DNA of 64,000 nt from Stenotrophomonas sp. ZAC14D1_NAIMI4_1 (GTDB taxonomy: Bacteria; Pseudomonadota; Gammaproteobacteria; Xanthomonadales; Xanthomonadaceae): assembly GCF_003086775.1 (NCBI RefSeq), contig NZ_CP026001.1, forward strand, positions 1,762,407-1,826,406, in the 5' to 3' direction. Shown here piece by piece: positions 49,643 through 59,550 of the stretch. The first letter of the stretch is position 1. The number at the start of each line of letters is the position of its first letter. A program made the translations under genes and the position numbers. The notes below the pieces were generated by a model. That model had not been told where the DNA came from. It searched no databases and worked only from the letters and a program-made list of their open reading frames with translations.

Positions 49643-49798
49643 CGGAAAACTGTCGAAGGCGGGGCACTGTGGGTTTGCGGGGTGTGAGCCGCATGGATGC
49701 GGCGACCAAGCCCCCATGGACGGGTTCACGGCGTCCCCGCAAACCCACAGTGCCCCGCCATCCCACGGATACCAGCATTTGACGTTGCCGTTGCCGTT
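49643..49798 (+). other. Nested inverted-repeat element, copy C
   Basis: The outer stem 49658-49682/49735-49759 is perfect over 25 bp. The inner hairpin GCCGCAT-GG-ATGCGGC (49688-49703) and a second CCCAT-GG-ACGGG hairpin (about 49712-49724) lie inside. The flanks GGAAAACTGTC and TTGACGTTGCCGTTGCCG match copy B. Function unknown. Confidence 0.82.
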
Positions 49799-49957
49799 GA
49801 TTGCGGCAGGTGCAGGGCTGCAAGCCCTGCTGGAACACTCCATCCCGCACTACCGGCCGATTACCGCACTCCAGCCGCCCGATAGTGCACATCCGCTCAC
49901 GCCCGCCGGGCGGATGATCCGAGGGTCTGCCCCCACGGCACCCCCGGAGTCCCTTCC

Positions 49958-51265
49958 ATGTCCCACGTCAGCACCGACGCACTCCCCCAGTACACCGCGG
50001 CGGAGAAACGCCACCGCGTGTTCGCCATCATGTCGGCCTCGTCCGGCAACCTGGTGGAGTGGTTCGACTTCTACGTCTACGCGTTCTGCGCCATCTACTT
50101 CGCCGGCGCCTTCTTCCCGGCGTCCAACCCGACCGTGCAGCTGCTCAACACCGCCGGCGTGTTCGCCGCCGGCTTCCTGATGCGGCCCATCGGTGGCTGG
50201 CTGTTCGGCCGCATCGCCGATCGCCTCGGCCGCAAGAAGTCCCTGCTGATCTCGGTCAGCATGATGTGCGGCGGCTCGCTGATGGTCGCCTGCCTGCCGA
50301 CCTACGCCAGCATCGGTGCGATGGCGCCGGTCCTGCTGCTGGTCGCGCGCCTGATCCAGGGCCTGTCGGTCGGTGGCGAGTACGGCACCACGGCCACCTA
50401 CATGAGCGAGGTTGCCCTGCGCGGCCAGCGCGGCTTCTTCTCCTCGTTCCAGTACGTCACCCTCATCGGTGGCCAGCTGCTGGCGGTGCTGGTCATCGTC
50501 ATCATGGAAGCCCTGCTGAGCGAAGCAGAGATCCGCGCCTGGGGCTGGCGCATCCCGTTCGTGCTTGGCGCCGTCGCCGCCGTGGTCGCGCTGCTGCTGC
50601 GCCGTACCCTGCATGAAACGCAGAGCGAGGCCGACCGTGGCGACAAGGATGCCGGCAGCCTGTCGGCGCTGTTCCGTGACCACAAGGCCGCCTTCTTCAC
50701 CGTGCTCGGCTATACCGCTGGCGGCTCGCTGATCTTCTACACCTTCACCACCTACATGCAGAAGTTCCTGGTCAACACGGTGCACCTGCCCATCAAGACC
50801 GCCAGTTACGTGATGACCGGCGCGCTGTTCCTGTACATGTGCATGCAGCCGCTGTTCGGCATGCTGTCCGACCGCATCGGCCGCCGCACCAGCATGATGC
50901 TGTTCGGTGCGCTGGGCGCGCTCACCACCGTGCCGATCCTGATCACCCTGCAGCACGTCACCAGCCCGTGGGCGGCCTTCGGGCTGATCGTGCTGGCGCT
51001 GGCCATCGTCAGCTTCTACACGTCGATTTCCGGCATCGTGAAGGCCGAGATGTTCCCGCCGCAGGTGCGCGCGCTCGGCGTCGGCCTGGCCTACGCCATC
51101 GGCAACGCGATCTTCGGCGGCAGCGCCGAGTACGCCGCGCTGGGCCTGAAGAGCCTGGGCCATGAACAGCTGTTCTTCTGGTACGTCACGGTGATGATGG
51201 TGGTGGCGTTCCTGGTCAGCCTGCGCCTGCCGCGCCAGGCCCGCTACCTGCACCACGACCACTGA
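49958..51265 (+). CDS. MFS transporter, metabolite:H+ symporter type (KgtP/ShiA-like)
   Basis: 435 residues with twelve membrane segments. [47 protein letters not shown] and [23 protein letters not shown] are typical of the MHS group that imports alpha-ketoglutarate, shikimate, proline or similar with protons. KgtP-like is the best guess, but the substrate is not certain. It is a single gene after a repeat cluster. Confidence 0.88.
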   Translation: MSHVSTDALPQYTAAEKRHRVFAIMSASSGNLVEWFDFYVYAFCAIYFAGAFFPASNPTVQLLNTAGVFAAGFLMRPIGGWLFGRIADRLGRKKSLLISVSMMCGGSLMVACLPTYASIGAMAPVLLLVARLIQGLSVGGEYGTTATYMSEVALRGQRGFFSSFQYVTLIGGQLLAVLVIVIMEALLSEAEIRAWGWRIPFVLGAVAAVVALLLRRTLHETQSEADRGDKDAGSLSALFRDHKAAFFTVLGYTAGGSLIFYTFTTYMQKFLVNTVHLPIKTASYVMTGALFLYMCMQPLFGMLSDRIGRRTSMMLFGALGALTTVPILITLQHVTSPWAAFGLIVLALAIVSFYTSISGIVKAEMFPPQVRALGVGLAYAIGNAIFGGSAEYAALGLKSLGHEQLFFWYVTVMMVVAFLVSLRLPRQARYLHHDH

Positions 51266-51326
51266 GGGGCAGGGGAGGACAGCGCCGCCGTTCTGCGGTA
51301 CAAGATGACCGTTGCTACCTCGATCC

Positions 51327-51827
51327 ATGCCGATGTCCTTCCCCTCCGACGCCGATCTCCATGCCCAGGCCGCCGCGCTTGGGCAGCGCCTGCAGCAGGC
51401 CTCGCTGCAACTGGTCACCGCTGAAAGCTGCAGCGGTGGCTGGATCGCCAAGTGCATGACCGATATCGCCGGTTCCTCGGCGTTCTTCGACTGCGGCATG
51501 GTGGTCTACAGCTATGAAGCCAAGCAGCGCCTGCTGGGCGTGCGCGCGCAGACCCTGGAGCAGTTCGGCGCGGTCAGCCGCGAGGCCGTGCTGGAAATGG
51601 TGTCCGGCGCGCTGATCAATTCCGGTGCCGGTATCGCCGTGGCCGTGACCGGCATCGCCGGCCCGGGCGGCGGCAGCCCGGACAAGCCGGTCGGCAGTGT
51701 CTGGATCGGCTGGAAGCGCCGCGGCGGTTACGCACGCGCCGAGCTGTTCCAGTTCGACGGCGACCGCGAAGCCATACGGCGGCAGACCGTCGCAGCCGCC
51801 CTGCACGGTATCGACGCCCAGCTGTGA
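51327..51827 (+). CDS. pncC: CinA C-terminal family, nicotinamide-nucleotide amidohydrolase PncC
   Basis: 166 residues, the CinA C-terminal domain alone. LVTAESCSGGWIAKCMTDIAGSSAFFDCGMVVYS, and VAVTGIAGPGGGSPDKPVGSVWIGW hold the active-site Ser and Lys/Asp residues of PncC. It converts NMN to nicotinate mononucleotide and often lies before recA. The ATG at 51327 is chosen; an ATG at 51333 is possible and a TTG at 51312 is unlikely. Confidence 0.9.
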   Translation: MPMSFPSDADLHAQAAALGQRLQQASLQLVTAESCSGGWIAKCMTDIAGSSAFFDCGMVVYSYEAKQRLLGVRAQTLEQFGAVSREAVLEMVSGALINSGAGIAVAVTGIAGPGGGSPDKPVGSVWIGWKRRGGYARAELFQFDGDREAIRRQTVAAALHGIDAQL

Positions 51828-51862
51828 CATGCTGGCCCGGTATCGAACCGGAGTAGGCATCG

Positions 51863-53545
51863 ATGTGGGAGACGCTGGGTACCGTCCGTGACCTTGGCCG
51901 GTTGCAGGAAATCGCGGCCGTCCTGATCCGTTACGGCTTCGGCGACGTGGTCCGGCGCATCGGCCTGGCCACCGTGCTGGAGCGCGCCGGCCGGCTGCTG
52001 CACTGGAACGAGGAAAGCCAGCAGATGCTGCGCATGACCGCGCCGGTGCGGGTGCGCAGCGCACTGCAGGATCTCGGCCCGACCTTCGTCAAGCTGGGCC
52101 AGGTGCTGGCCACCCGTGTCGACCTGCTGCCGCCGGAATGGATCGCCGAGCTTTCCGAACTGCAGAACGCGGTGCCGGCGCTGCCGTATGCCGCCATCCG
52201 CGAACAGTTGGAGTCCGACCTGGGGGCATCGCCGTCCCAGGTGTTCGCCTTCCTCGATGAAACGCCGATGGCCGCGGCGTCGCTGGCCCAGGCCCACCGC
52301 GCGCGCCTGCACGATGGCCGGGAAGTCGTGTTGAAGGTGCGCCGGCCCGGCATCCGCGATGTGGTGGAAGCCGACCTGCGCCTGCTGGCGCGCCTGGCGG
52401 AGATCGTCGAGGCGCGCCTGCCCGACCTGCGTCGCTATCGCCCGGCCGAAGTGGTCCAGCAGTTCACCGTATCGCTGCGCCGCGAGCTGGATTTCGCCGC
52501 CGAGTGCCGCAATGCCGAGCGCATCGCCCGCAACTTCCACGGCCGCGACGACATCCTGATTCCCGAGGTGCACTGGCAGTGGACCTGCGAGAGCCTGAAC
52601 GTCCAGGATTTCGTCGATGGCATTCCCGGCCGTGACCTGGCCGGCGTGGATGCGGCGGGGCTGGACCGCCGTGAGCTGGCCCGGCGCGGTGCCGACATCG
52701 TGCTGAAGATGGTGCTGGAGGACGGCAGCTTCCACGCCGACCCGCACCCCGGCAACATCATCTACCTGCGCGACGGCCGCATCGGGGTGATCGATTTCGG
52801 CATGGTCGGCGCGCTCTCCGAGGTGCGCCGGTTCCAGGTCGCGCAGTTGCTGCACGGCCTGGTCGAGCAGGACCCGCAGGGCGTGGCCGACGTGTTGCTG
52901 GACTGGGCCGGTGGGGTGGAGGTGGACGAGAACCGGCTGCAGCACGACATCAGCCAGTTCGTCGACCAGTACCGCGGCGTGCCGCTGAAGGACCTGCGCA
53001 TCGGCCTGATGCTGGGCGACATCACCCAGTTGCTGCGCAGCTACAGCCTGACCCTGCCAGCCGACCTGGCGCTGATGATCAAGGCCTTCCTGACACTGGA
53101 AGGCATGGGTCGCCAGCTTGACCCGGATTTCGACATGGCCAGCGCCGCGCGCCCGTTCCTGGAGCGGGTGGTATTGCAGCGCTACGCACCGCGGGCCCTG
53201 CTCAAGCGCGGACGGCGCAGCCTGCTGGGAATGATCGATTTCGCCGGCGAACTGCCACGCGACCTGCGCAAGCTGGTCCAGGCCGCGCGCCGTGGGCGCC
53301 TGCAGCTGAAGGTGGAAACCAGCGCGCTGCAGGGCTTCGGCGACCAGGTGAACCGCGCCGCCAACCGCCTGGTGATGGGCATCGTCACCGCCGCGCTGAT
53401 CATCGGCTCGTCCATCGTGATGCACAGCGTGGGCGGCATCTCCAGCCGCTGGCTGCTGGCCCTGGGCGTCTGCGGCTTCGTCGGTGCCGGTTTCTGCGGG
53501 GTCTGGATCCTGTTCTCGATATGGAGAAGCGGTAAGCACGCGTAG
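51863..53545 (+). CDS. ubiB: UbiB-like ABC1/AarF atypical kinase
   Basis: 560 residues. LGPTFVKLGQVLATRVDLLPPEW is the KxGQ motif, PMAAASLAQAHRA the Ala-rich loop, VLKVRRPG has the ATP-site Lys, FHADPHPGN and VIDFGMVG hold the catalytic Asp and DFG. The C-terminus has two membrane helices (VMGIVTAALIIGSSIVM and WLLALGVCGFVGAGFCGVWILF), as in UbiB of ubiquinone synthesis. An ATPase role in lipid handling is known for the family. Its 3' end lies inside a strong hairpin. Confidence 0.85.
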   Translation: MWETLGTVRDLGRLQEIAAVLIRYGFGDVVRRIGLATVLERAGRLLHWNEESQQMLRMTAPVRVRSALQDLGPTFVKLGQVLATRVDLLPPEWIAELSELQNAVPALPYAAIREQLESDLGASPSQVFAFLDETPMAAASLAQAHRARLHDGREVVLKVRRPGIRDVVEADLRLLARLAEIVEARLPDLRRYRPAEVVQQFTVSLRRELDFAAECRNAERIARNFHGRDDILIPEVHWQWTCESLNVQDFVDGIPGRDLAGVDAAGLDRRELARRGADIVLKMVLEDGSFHADPHPGNIIYLRDGRIGVIDFGMVGALSEVRRFQVAQLLHGLVEQDPQGVADVLLDWAGGVEVDENRLQHDISQFVDQYRGVPLKDLRIGLMLGDITQLLRSYSLTLPADLALMIKAFLTLEGMGRQLDPDFDMASAARPFLERVVLQRYAPRALLKRGRRSLLGMIDFAGELPRDLRKLVQAARRGRLQLKVETSALQGFGDQVNRAANRLVMGIVTAALIIGSSIVMHSVGGISSRWLLALGVCGFVGAGFCGVWILFSIWRSGKHA

Positions 53546-53597
53546 CGTGCTTACCGCAGCGGTTCCCCCCGGGAACCGCGGAATCGCGGCGCGATTC
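53529..53597 (+). terminator. Three consecutive hairpins at the ubiB 3' end
   Basis: Hairpin 1 (GCGGTAAGCACGC-GTA-GCGTGCTTACCGC, 53529-53557) spans the ubiB stop codon. Hairpin 2 (GCGGTTCCC-CCC-GGGAACCGC, 53559-53579) and hairpin 3 (GAATCGCG/CGCGATTC, 53581-53597) follow directly. None has a T-tract. Confidence 0.7.
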
Positions 53598-53599
53598 CT

Positions 53600-53703
53600 G
53601 TAGAGCCGACCGCTGGTCGGCTGCTCTTGCTCCTGAGCTTCTACCGCGATTGCCGAGCATAGGCTCGGCACTACAGCCGGTAGCGCCATGCCATGCCCGG
53701 CGG
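53600..53703. repeat. Degenerate SMAG cluster before lexA
   Basis: GTAGAGCCGACC-GCT-GGTCGGCT (53600-53622), TGCCGAGC-ATA-GGCTCGGCACTAC (to 53674) and a decayed GTAGCGCCATG hairpin (53680-53703). They separate ubiB from lexA. Confidence 0.75.
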
Positions 53704-53735
53704 CCGTTCCCGAAGCCCCGTGTCGCCCCAGGCAC

Positions 53736-53769
53736 TTGCACACCCATCAGTTAGTAGTAATACTACTAA
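53736..53769 (+). promoter_or_regulatory. lexA promoter with LexA operator overlapping the -10 box
   Basis: TTGCAC (53736-53741), a 16-bp spacer and TAATAC (53758-53763) form a sigma-70 promoter. TTAGTAGTAATACTACTAA (53751-53769) is a near-perfect palindrome matching the LexA box known from Xanthomonas. It covers the -10 box and ends 2 bp before the ATG, so LexA blocks polymerase directly. Confidence 0.9.
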
Positions 53770-53771
53770 CC

Positions 53772-54407
53772 ATGGACCTGACCGACACCCAGCAGGCGAT
53801 CCTGCAGTTGATCGCCGAGCGTATCGAGAGCGAAGGCGCACCGCCGTCGCAGACTGAAATCGCACGTGCATTCGGCTTCAAGGGCGTACGCGCAGCCCAG
53901 TACCACCTGGAGGCCCTGGAGCAGGCCGGTGCGATCCGTCGCATCCCCGGCCAGGCCCGCGGCATCCGCCTGGTACAGGCGCCGCCGATCGAGAAGCTGG
54001 CCGAACCCGGGTTGCCCGACAGCGTCCTGCGCCTGCCGGTGCTGGGCCGGGTCGCCGCCGGCCTGCCGATCGGCGCCGACATCGGTTCGGACGATTTCGT
54101 GGTGCTGGACCGGGTGTTCTTCTCGCCGGCCCCGGATTACCTGCTGAAGGTGCAGGGCGATTCGATGATCGACGAGGGCATCTTCGACGGCGACCTGATC
54201 GGCGTGCATCGCACCCGCGACGCGCATTCCGGGCAGATCGTGGTGGCCCGCATCGACGACGAGATCACCGTGAAGCTGCTGAAGATCGCCAAGGATCGCA
54301 TCCGCCTGCTGCCGCGCAACCCCGACTACAAGCCGATCGACGTCCTGCCCGACCAGGATTTCGCGATCGAGGGGCTGTACTGCGGCCTGCTGCGTCCCAA
54401 CCGCTGA
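53772..54407 (+). CDS. lexA: SOS repressor LexA
   Basis: 211 residues. The N-terminal winged helix (TDTQQAILQLIAERIESEGAPPSQTEIARAFGF) is the DNA-binding part. The Ala96-Gly97 cleavage site lies in VAAGLP, with catalytic Ser131 (GDSM) and Lys168 (VKLLK). RecA on single-stranded DNA triggers self-cleavage. The ATG is only 2 bp after the operator and no Shine-Dalgarno is present, so the mRNA is probably leaderless. It precedes recA by about 220 bp. Confidence 0.97.
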   Translation: MDLTDTQQAILQLIAERIESEGAPPSQTEIARAFGFKGVRAAQYHLEALEQAGAIRRIPGQARGIRLVQAPPIEKLAEPGLPDSVLRLPVLGRVAAGLPIGADIGSDDFVVLDRVFFSPAPDYLLKVQGDSMIDEGIFDGDLIGVHRTRDAHSGQIVVARIDDEITVKLLKIAKDRIRLLPRNPDYKPIDVLPDQDFAIEGLYCGLLRPNR

Positions 54408-54625
54408 GCCTGCTGCGGCAGCACCGTTCCACCAGCATTACCCCGCGGTCTTTTGTGGCGATTCTCTGGTTCCACTGAGGTTGGTACGGATGTCCGATAA
54501 TTCTTTTCTGAGCGCCGGGCAGAATCTCAGCCTGTGCGATACATCCGACTTAAAGTGAACCCATGGCAAAGAAGACCCCGAAAGACAGCACCCCCAACGA
54601 CATGACCTCTGCTAGGAGCAACACG

Positions 54626-55663
54626 ATGGACGAGAACAAAAAGCGCGCATTGGCTGCTGCTCTGGGCCAGATCGAGAAGCAGTTCGGCAAGGGCTCGGTG
54701 ATGCGCATGGGCGACCGCGTGGTCGAACCCGTTGAAGCGATCCCGACCGGCTCGCTGATGCTCGACATCGCACTGGGCATCGGTGGCCTGCCGAAGGGTC
54801 GTGTCGTTGAAATCTACGGTCCGGAGTCGTCGGGCAAGACCACCCTGACCCTGCAGGCCATCGCCGAATGCCAGAAGATGGGCGGCACTGCCGCGTTCAT
54901 CGACGCCGAGCACGCACTGGACCCGATCTACGCCGCCAAGCTGGGCGTGAACGTGGACGACCTGTTGCTGTCGCAGCCGGATACCGGTGAGCAGGCGCTG
55001 GAAATCGCCGACATGCTGGTCCGCTCGGGCTCGGTGGACATCCTGGTGGTCGACTCGGTTGCCGCGCTGACCCCCAAGGCCGAAATCGAAGGCGAAATGG
55101 GTGACCAGCTGCCGGGCCTGCAGGCCCGCCTGATGAGCCAGGCGCTGCGCAAGCTGACCGGCAACATCAAGCGCTCCAACACCCTGGTGGTCTTCATCAA
55201 CCAGCTGCGCATGAAGATCGGCGTGATGATGCCGGGCCAGAGCCCGGAAGTGACCACCGGCGGCAACGCGCTGAAGTTCTATGCCTCGGTGCGCCTGGAC
55301 ATCCGCCGTATCGGCGCGATCAAGAAGGGCGACGAGATCATCGGCAACCAGACCAAGATCAAGGTCGTCAAGAACAAGCTGGCGCCCCCGTTCAAGCAGG
55401 TCATCACCGAGATCCTGTACGGGGAAGGCATCAGCCGCGAGGGCGAGCTGATCGACATGGGCGTGGATGCCAAGTTGGTCGAGAAGGCCGGTGCCTGGTA
55501 CAGCTACGGTGAAGAGCGCATCGGCCAGGGCAAGGACAACGCCCGCGGCTACCTGCGTGACAACCCGACCGTCGCCGCCAAGCTCGAGGCCGAGCTGCGC
55601 GAGAAGTTCCAGCCGTCCGAAGCCGCCCGCGAGGAAGGCGACGACGAGGGCGACGACGAGTAA
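54626..55663 (+). CDS. recA: Recombinase RecA
   Basis: 345 residues. Walker [10 protein letters not shown] (about 66-74), the Walker B-like [11 protein letters not shown], loop L1 [18 protein letters not shown] and L2 [30 protein letters not shown] are intact. It exchanges strands and activates LexA cleavage. The ATG at 54626 has AGGAGC just upstream and matches RecA length; an in-frame ATG at 54563 would add 21 unusual residues without a ribosome site. No LexA box is seen before it. Confidence 0.97.
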   Translation: MDENKKRALAAALGQIEKQFGKGSVMRMGDRVVEPVEAIPTGSLMLDIALGIGGLPKGRVVEIYGPESSGKTTLTLQAIAECQKMGGTAAFIDAEHALDPIYAAKLGVNVDDLLLSQPDTGEQALEIADMLVRSGSVDILVVDSVAALTPKAEIEGEMGDQLPGLQARLMSQALRKLTGNIKRSNTLVVFINQLRMKIGVMMPGQSPEVTTGGNALKFYASVRLDIRRIGAIKKGDEIIGNQTKIKVVKNKLAPPFKQVITEILYGEGISREGELIDMGVDAKLVEKAGAWYSYGEERIGQGKDNARGYLRDNPTVAAKLEAELREKFQPSEAAREEGDDEGDDE

Positions 55664-55674
55664 GACTTGCTGTG

Positions 55675-55711
55675 GGGCAGGGCGGCGCCGTCAGTGACGT
55701 CGCCCTGTCCC
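55675..55711 (+). terminator. Hairpin between recA and recX
   Basis: GGGGCAGGGCG at the left and CGCCCTGTCCC at the right pair with one mismatch, with an inner CGTCA-GTGACG stem. There is no T-tract. It may partly stop transcription and lower recX, as known in E. coli. Confidence 0.5.
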
Positions 55712-55774
55712 GCAGGTTCGAACCGCCCACGGACGGGCAGGGTGCCAGGGACGGCGCCACCCTTGGAGTAGCAG

Positions 55775-56263
55775 ATGTCCGATGCCGACGCCCCCACCGG
55801 CCGCAAGCGCCGGCCGCGCGAACAGACCCCCGTACAGCGTGCCTTGGGCCTGCTGGTACGGCGTGAGCATTCGCGCAAGGAGCTGACCCGCAAGCTGACC
55901 GCACGCGGTATTGAAGGCGAGGCCGCCGAGGCTGCCGTTGCCAAACTGACCGAGGCCGGCTGGCAGGACGACACCCGCTTTGCGGAAAATCTCGTCCGGA
56001 TGCGCGCCAATACCGGCTATGGGCCCATCCACGTCCGTGCCGAGCTGGGGACCCATGGCCTGGACAGCGCGGCGATCGCCGCCGCGATGGAGACCTACGA
56101 GGGCGACTGGCAGGAAAATGCCCGCGATCTGGTTCGCCGCCGCTTTGGCGAGGATGGCCCGCAGGATCTGGCGCAGCGGCGCAAGGCCGCCGATCTGCTG
56201 GCCCGGCGGGGCTTCGACGGGGACAGTATCCGCCGTGCGACCCGCTTCGACCCGGATGACTGA
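55775..56263 (+). CDS. recX: Regulatory protein RecX
   Basis: 162 residues of three RecX helical repeats ([75 protein letters not shown], and the C-terminal [17 protein letters not shown]). RecX binds along RecA filaments and inhibits them. It lies after recA with a hairpin between, so it probably comes from read-through. Confidence 0.93.
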   Translation: MSDADAPTGRKRRPREQTPVQRALGLLVRREHSRKELTRKLTARGIEGEAAEAAVAKLTEAGWQDDTRFAENLVRMRANTGYGPIHVRAELGTHGLDSAAIAAAMETYEGDWQENARDLVRRRFGEDGPQDLAQRRKAADLLARRGFDGDSIRRATRFDPDD

Positions 56264-56374
56264 GACTGGCGGCGCCGGGCCTGATACCCTTTAGGTTTTC
56301 GGCGGTCCGTTACGACCCTGGCCAGTGAGGCCGGCGGTTCGGGGCTGCCGGCCCGCACACTGCCAGCCCCCTCA

Positions 56375-59023
56375 ATGAACGCACCCGCCAAATTCACGAC
56401 CTCCCAGATCCGCAGCGACTTCCTTGAGTTCTTCAAGGGCAAAGGCCACACCATCGTGCCGTCGGCGCCGCTGGTGCCGGGCAATGATCCGACCCTGCTG
56501 TTCACCAACTCCGGCATGGTCCAGTTCAAGGACGTGTTCCTGGGCGCGGAAAAGCGCAGCTACGTGCGCGCGGCCGACGTCCAGCGCTGCCTGCGCGCCG
56601 GTGGCAAGCACAACGATCTCGACCAGGTCGGCTATACCGCGCGTCACCACACCTTCTTCGAAATGCTGGGCAACTGGTCCTTCGGTGATTACTTCAAGAA
56701 GGACGCCATCGCCTGGGCATGGGAACTGCTGACCCAGGTCTGGAAGCTGCCGGCCGAGCGCCTGCTGGTCACCGTCTACCAGACCGACGATGAGGCCTAC
56801 GCGCTCTGGCGCGACATGGTCGGCATCCCGGAAGAGCGCATCGTGCGCATCGGCGACAACAAGGGCGCCCCGTACGCGTCGGACAACTTCTGGCAGATGG
56901 CCGACACCGGCCCCTGCGGCCCGTGCACCGAGATCTTCTACGACCACGGCGACCACATCGCGGGCGGCCCACCGGGCTCGCCGGATGAAGATGGTGACCG
57001 CTTCATCGAGATCTGGAACCTGGTGTTCATGCAGTTCGACCGCCAGAGCGACGGCACGCTGGTGCCGCTGCCGGCACCCTGCGTGGATACCGGCATGGGC
57101 CTGGAGCGCCTGGCGGCGATCCTGCAGCACGTGCACACCAACTACGAGATCGACCTGTTCCAGGCGCTGATCCGCAAGGCGTCCGAGCTGACCGGCATGG
57201 CCGACCTGGAGAACAAGTCGCTGCGCGTGATCGCCGATCACATCCGCGCCTGCTCGTTCCTGATCGTCGACGGCGTGCTGCCGTCCAACGAAGGCCGCGG
57301 CTATGTCCTGCGCCGCATCATCCGCCGCGCCCTGCGCCACGGCTGGATGCTGGGCGTGCGCCAGCCGTTCTTCAGCAAGCTGGTGCCGACCCTGGTCGAG
57401 CTGATGGGTGAGGCGTACCCGGAACTGCCGGCCCAGGCCGACACCGTCGTCCGTGCGCTGCAGGCCGAGGAAGAGCGTTTCGCCGAAACCCTCGATGCCG
57501 GCATGAAGATCTTCGAGGACGTGGCGGCCAAGGCAAGCAACGGCGTGATCCCCGGCGTTGACGCCTTCCGCCTGTACGACACCTACGGCTTCCCGCTGGA
57601 CCTGACCCAGGACATCGCCCGCGAGCGCGAGCTGACGGTCGATACCGACGGCTTCGACGCGGCGATGGAGCAGCAGCGCGAGACCGCGCGTGCCGCCGGC
57701 AAGTTCGGTGGCGGCGTGACGCTGCCGGCCGAGCTGGTGGCGACGCTGACCCCGACCCTGTTCCTGGGCTACGACCGCCTGCAGGCCGATGGCCTGACCG
57801 TGCTGGCCCTGCTCAAGGACGGCCGCCCGGCGCAGTCGGCAGATGCCGGCGACGCGGTGATCGTCATCACCAACCAGACGCCGTTCTACGCCGAATCCGG
57901 CGGCCAGGTGGGTGACACCGGCGTGCTGACCGGCAACGGTGTGCGCCTGGTGGTGAGCGACACCCAGAAGTTCGCGGGCCAGTTCCATGGCCACGTCGGC
58001 ACCCTGTCCGAGGGCGGCCTGAAGGTCGGCGACGTGCTGTCCGGCCAGGTCGATGGCGAGCGCCGTGGCGCCACCATCCTCAACCATTCGGCCACCCACC
58101 TGCTGCATGCCGCCCTGCGCGAAGTGCTGGGCACCCACGTGCAGCAGAAGGGTTCGCTGGTCGCACCGGACCGCCTGCGTTTCGACTTCTCGCATTTCCA
58201 GCCGATCAGTGTCGAAGAGCTGGCCGTGATCGAACGCAAGGTCAACCAGCAGGTGCGCGCCAACAACGCCGCTGAAGTGCACAACATGGGCATGCAGGAA
58301 GCGCTGGACTTCGGCGCGATGGCCCTGTTTGGCGAGAAGTACGGCGAGAACGTCCGTGTGCTGAAGATGGGCGATTACTCCACCGAACTGTGTGGCGGTA
58401 CCCACGTCAGCCGCACCGGTGACATCGGTCTGTTCAAGATCACCTCCGAAGGCGGTGTCTCGGCGGGCGTGCGCCGCATCGAGGCCGTCACCGGCCAGGG
58501 TGCCCTGGATTACGTGGACGCCGAGGAAGCCCGCCTGGCCGAAGCGGCCGAACTGCTCGGCGGCAGCGCCGCCGACGTGGTCGAGAAGATCCGTGCCCTC
58601 GGCCTGCGCCAGAAGCAGCTGGAACGCGAACTGGAAGCTGTGAAGGCCAAGGTCGCCGCCGGCGCCACTGCGGACCTTTCCGGCCAGGCCGTCGAGGTTG
58701 CCGGTGTGAAGGTGCTGGCCGCACGCCTGGAAGGCTTTGATGCCAAGGCCCTGCGTGACGCCATGGACCGCCTGAAGCAGCAGCTGGGCAACGCCGTGAT
58801 CGTGCTGGCCGGTACCCAGGACGGCAAGGCTGCCCTGGTCGCGGGTGTGAACGGCAGTGCAATGGGCAAGGTCAAAGCCGGGGAACTGTTGTCCCACATC
58901 GCCAGTCAGATCGGGGGCAAGGGCGGCGGACGCCCGGACCTCGCCCAGGGTGGTGGCGAGGACGGGCCCGCCCTTGCTACCGCTCTGGCCGCGGTCGTCG
59001 AATGGGTCAGCCCCCGCCTGTGA
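56375..59023 (+). CDS. alaS: Alanyl-tRNA synthetase
   Basis: 882 residues. The class II core ([64 protein letters not shown]) is followed by the editing domain with [11 protein letters not shown] and [13 protein letters not shown], and the C-terminal Gly-rich DHH-like region [10 protein letters not shown]. It charges tRNA-Ala and clears Ser/Gly mischarging. The recA-recX-alaS-csrA order is conserved in gammaproteobacteria. Confidence 0.97.
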   Translation: MNAPAKFTTSQIRSDFLEFFKGKGHTIVPSAPLVPGNDPTLLFTNSGMVQFKDVFLGAEKRSYVRAADVQRCLRAGGKHNDLDQVGYTARHHTFFEMLGNWSFGDYFKKDAIAWAWELLTQVWKLPAERLLVTVYQTDDEAYALWRDMVGIPEERIVRIGDNKGAPYASDNFWQMADTGPCGPCTEIFYDHGDHIAGGPPGSPDEDGDRFIEIWNLVFMQFDRQSDGTLVPLPAPCVDTGMGLERLAAILQHVHTNYEIDLFQALIRKASELTGMADLENKSLRVIADHIRACSFLIVDGVLPSNEGRGYVLRRIIRRALRHGWMLGVRQPFFSKLVPTLVELMGEAYPELPAQADTVVRALQAEEERFAETLDAGMKIFEDVAAKASNGVIPGVDAFRLYDTYGFPLDLTQDIARERELTVDTDGFDAAMEQQRETARAAGKFGGGVTLPAELVATLTPTLFLGYDRLQADGLTVLALLKDGRPAQSADAGDAVIVITNQTPFYAESGGQVGDTGVLTGNGVRLVVSDTQKFAGQFHGHVGTLSEGGLKVGDVLSGQVDGERRGATILNHSATHLLHAALREVLGTHVQQKGSLVAPDRLRFDFSHFQPISVEELAVIERKVNQQVRANNAAEVHNMGMQEALDFGAMALFGEKYGENVRVLKMGDYSTELCGGTHVSRTGDIGLFKITSEGGVSAGVRRIEAVTGQGALDYVDAEEARLAEAAELLGGSAADVVEKIRALGLRQKQLERELEAVKAKVAAGATADLSGQAVEVAGVKVLAARLEGFDAKALRDAMDRLKQQLGNAVIVLAGTQDGKAALVAGVNGSAMGKVKAGELLSHIASQIGGKGGGRPDLAQGGGEDGPALATALAAVVEWVSPRL

Positions 59024-59174
59024 TGTGAACCCCTGCCGTCCCCCTCCTTGTAGGAGCGGGACGGCTGACGGTACCATTGCGAAATCTTTTCCCTTTGTCG
59101 TGGGGACGCTTCTTGACGGAGCGTCAAGCCGGTGGGGGATACCCTTCCACACGGTTCCATGGAGACTTGCAAAA

Positions 59175-59378
59175 ATGTTGATCTTGACTCGCCGCGTCGG
59201 CGAAACCCTGATGATCGGAGACTCGGTGAGCGTCACCGTGCTCGGCGTCAAGGGCAACCAGGTGCGTATCGGTATCACCGCGCCGAAGGACGTTGCTGTG
59301 CATCGCGAAGAGATCTACCAGCGCATCCAGCGTGGTGACGAAGCCGGCAGCACCGGAAGCGAAAATTCCGGCGAATAA
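59175..59378 (+). CDS. csrA: Carbon storage regulator CsrA
   Basis: 67 residues. [16 protein letters not shown], then [31 protein letters not shown] is the complete CsrA/RsmA fold, including Arg44 and the GxxVRIG RNA-binding strand. It binds GGA motifs near ribosome sites and changes translation. The leader has TGGAGAC just before the start, so self-binding is possible. It lies 151 bp after alaS with an inner CTTGACG/CGTCAAG hairpin. Confidence 0.97.
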   Translation: MLILTRRVGETLMIGDSVSVTVLGVKGNQVRIGITAPKDVAVHREEIYQRIQRGDEAGSTGSENSGE

Positions 59379-59457
59379 AAGCTTTACCTTCGCGTCTGAT
59401 TAACGTTATGATTCACGCCCCGCTGAGGTGCACCGCACCAGACGCGGAGAAAACCCC

Positions 59458-59550
59458 GGAGCGATGCCCGAGTGGCTGAAGGGGCTCCCCTGCTAAGGGA
59501 GTATAGGGTCAAAAGCTCTATCGAGGGTTCGAATCCCTCTCGCTCCGCCA
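59458..59550 (+). tRNA. tRNA-Ser (anticodon GCT)
   Basis: 93 nt including CCA. Acceptor GGAGCGA pairs with TCGCTCC, the anticodon loop is CTGCTAA (GCT), there is a long variable arm (AGGGTCAAAAGCTCT) and the T-arm holds GTTCGAATC. It reads AGC/AGU. csrA followed by tRNA-Ser is a conserved order. Confidence 0.97.

Larger units (their letters stand above)
49539..49957. other. Gene-free repeat cluster
   Basis: 419 bp between hflX and the MFS gene. In order it holds the 39-nt hairpin (49551-49589), a reverse SMAG-like hairpin (49590-49614), the nested element copy C (49643-49798) and GCAGGGCTTGCAGCCC-type stem near 49813-49836. No protein-coding signal is credible. Confidence 0.75.

Noticed and set aside
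54563..54625. Upstream in-frame ATG that would extend RecA by 21 residues
   Set aside because: No ribosome site there, while AGGAGC precedes the ATG at 54626, which gives the usual RecA N-terminus and length.
56372..59278. 968-codon open frame antisense to alaS and csrA
   Set aside because: Stop codons are rare on the opposite strand of GC-rich genes; alaS is certain and the antisense product has no domain.
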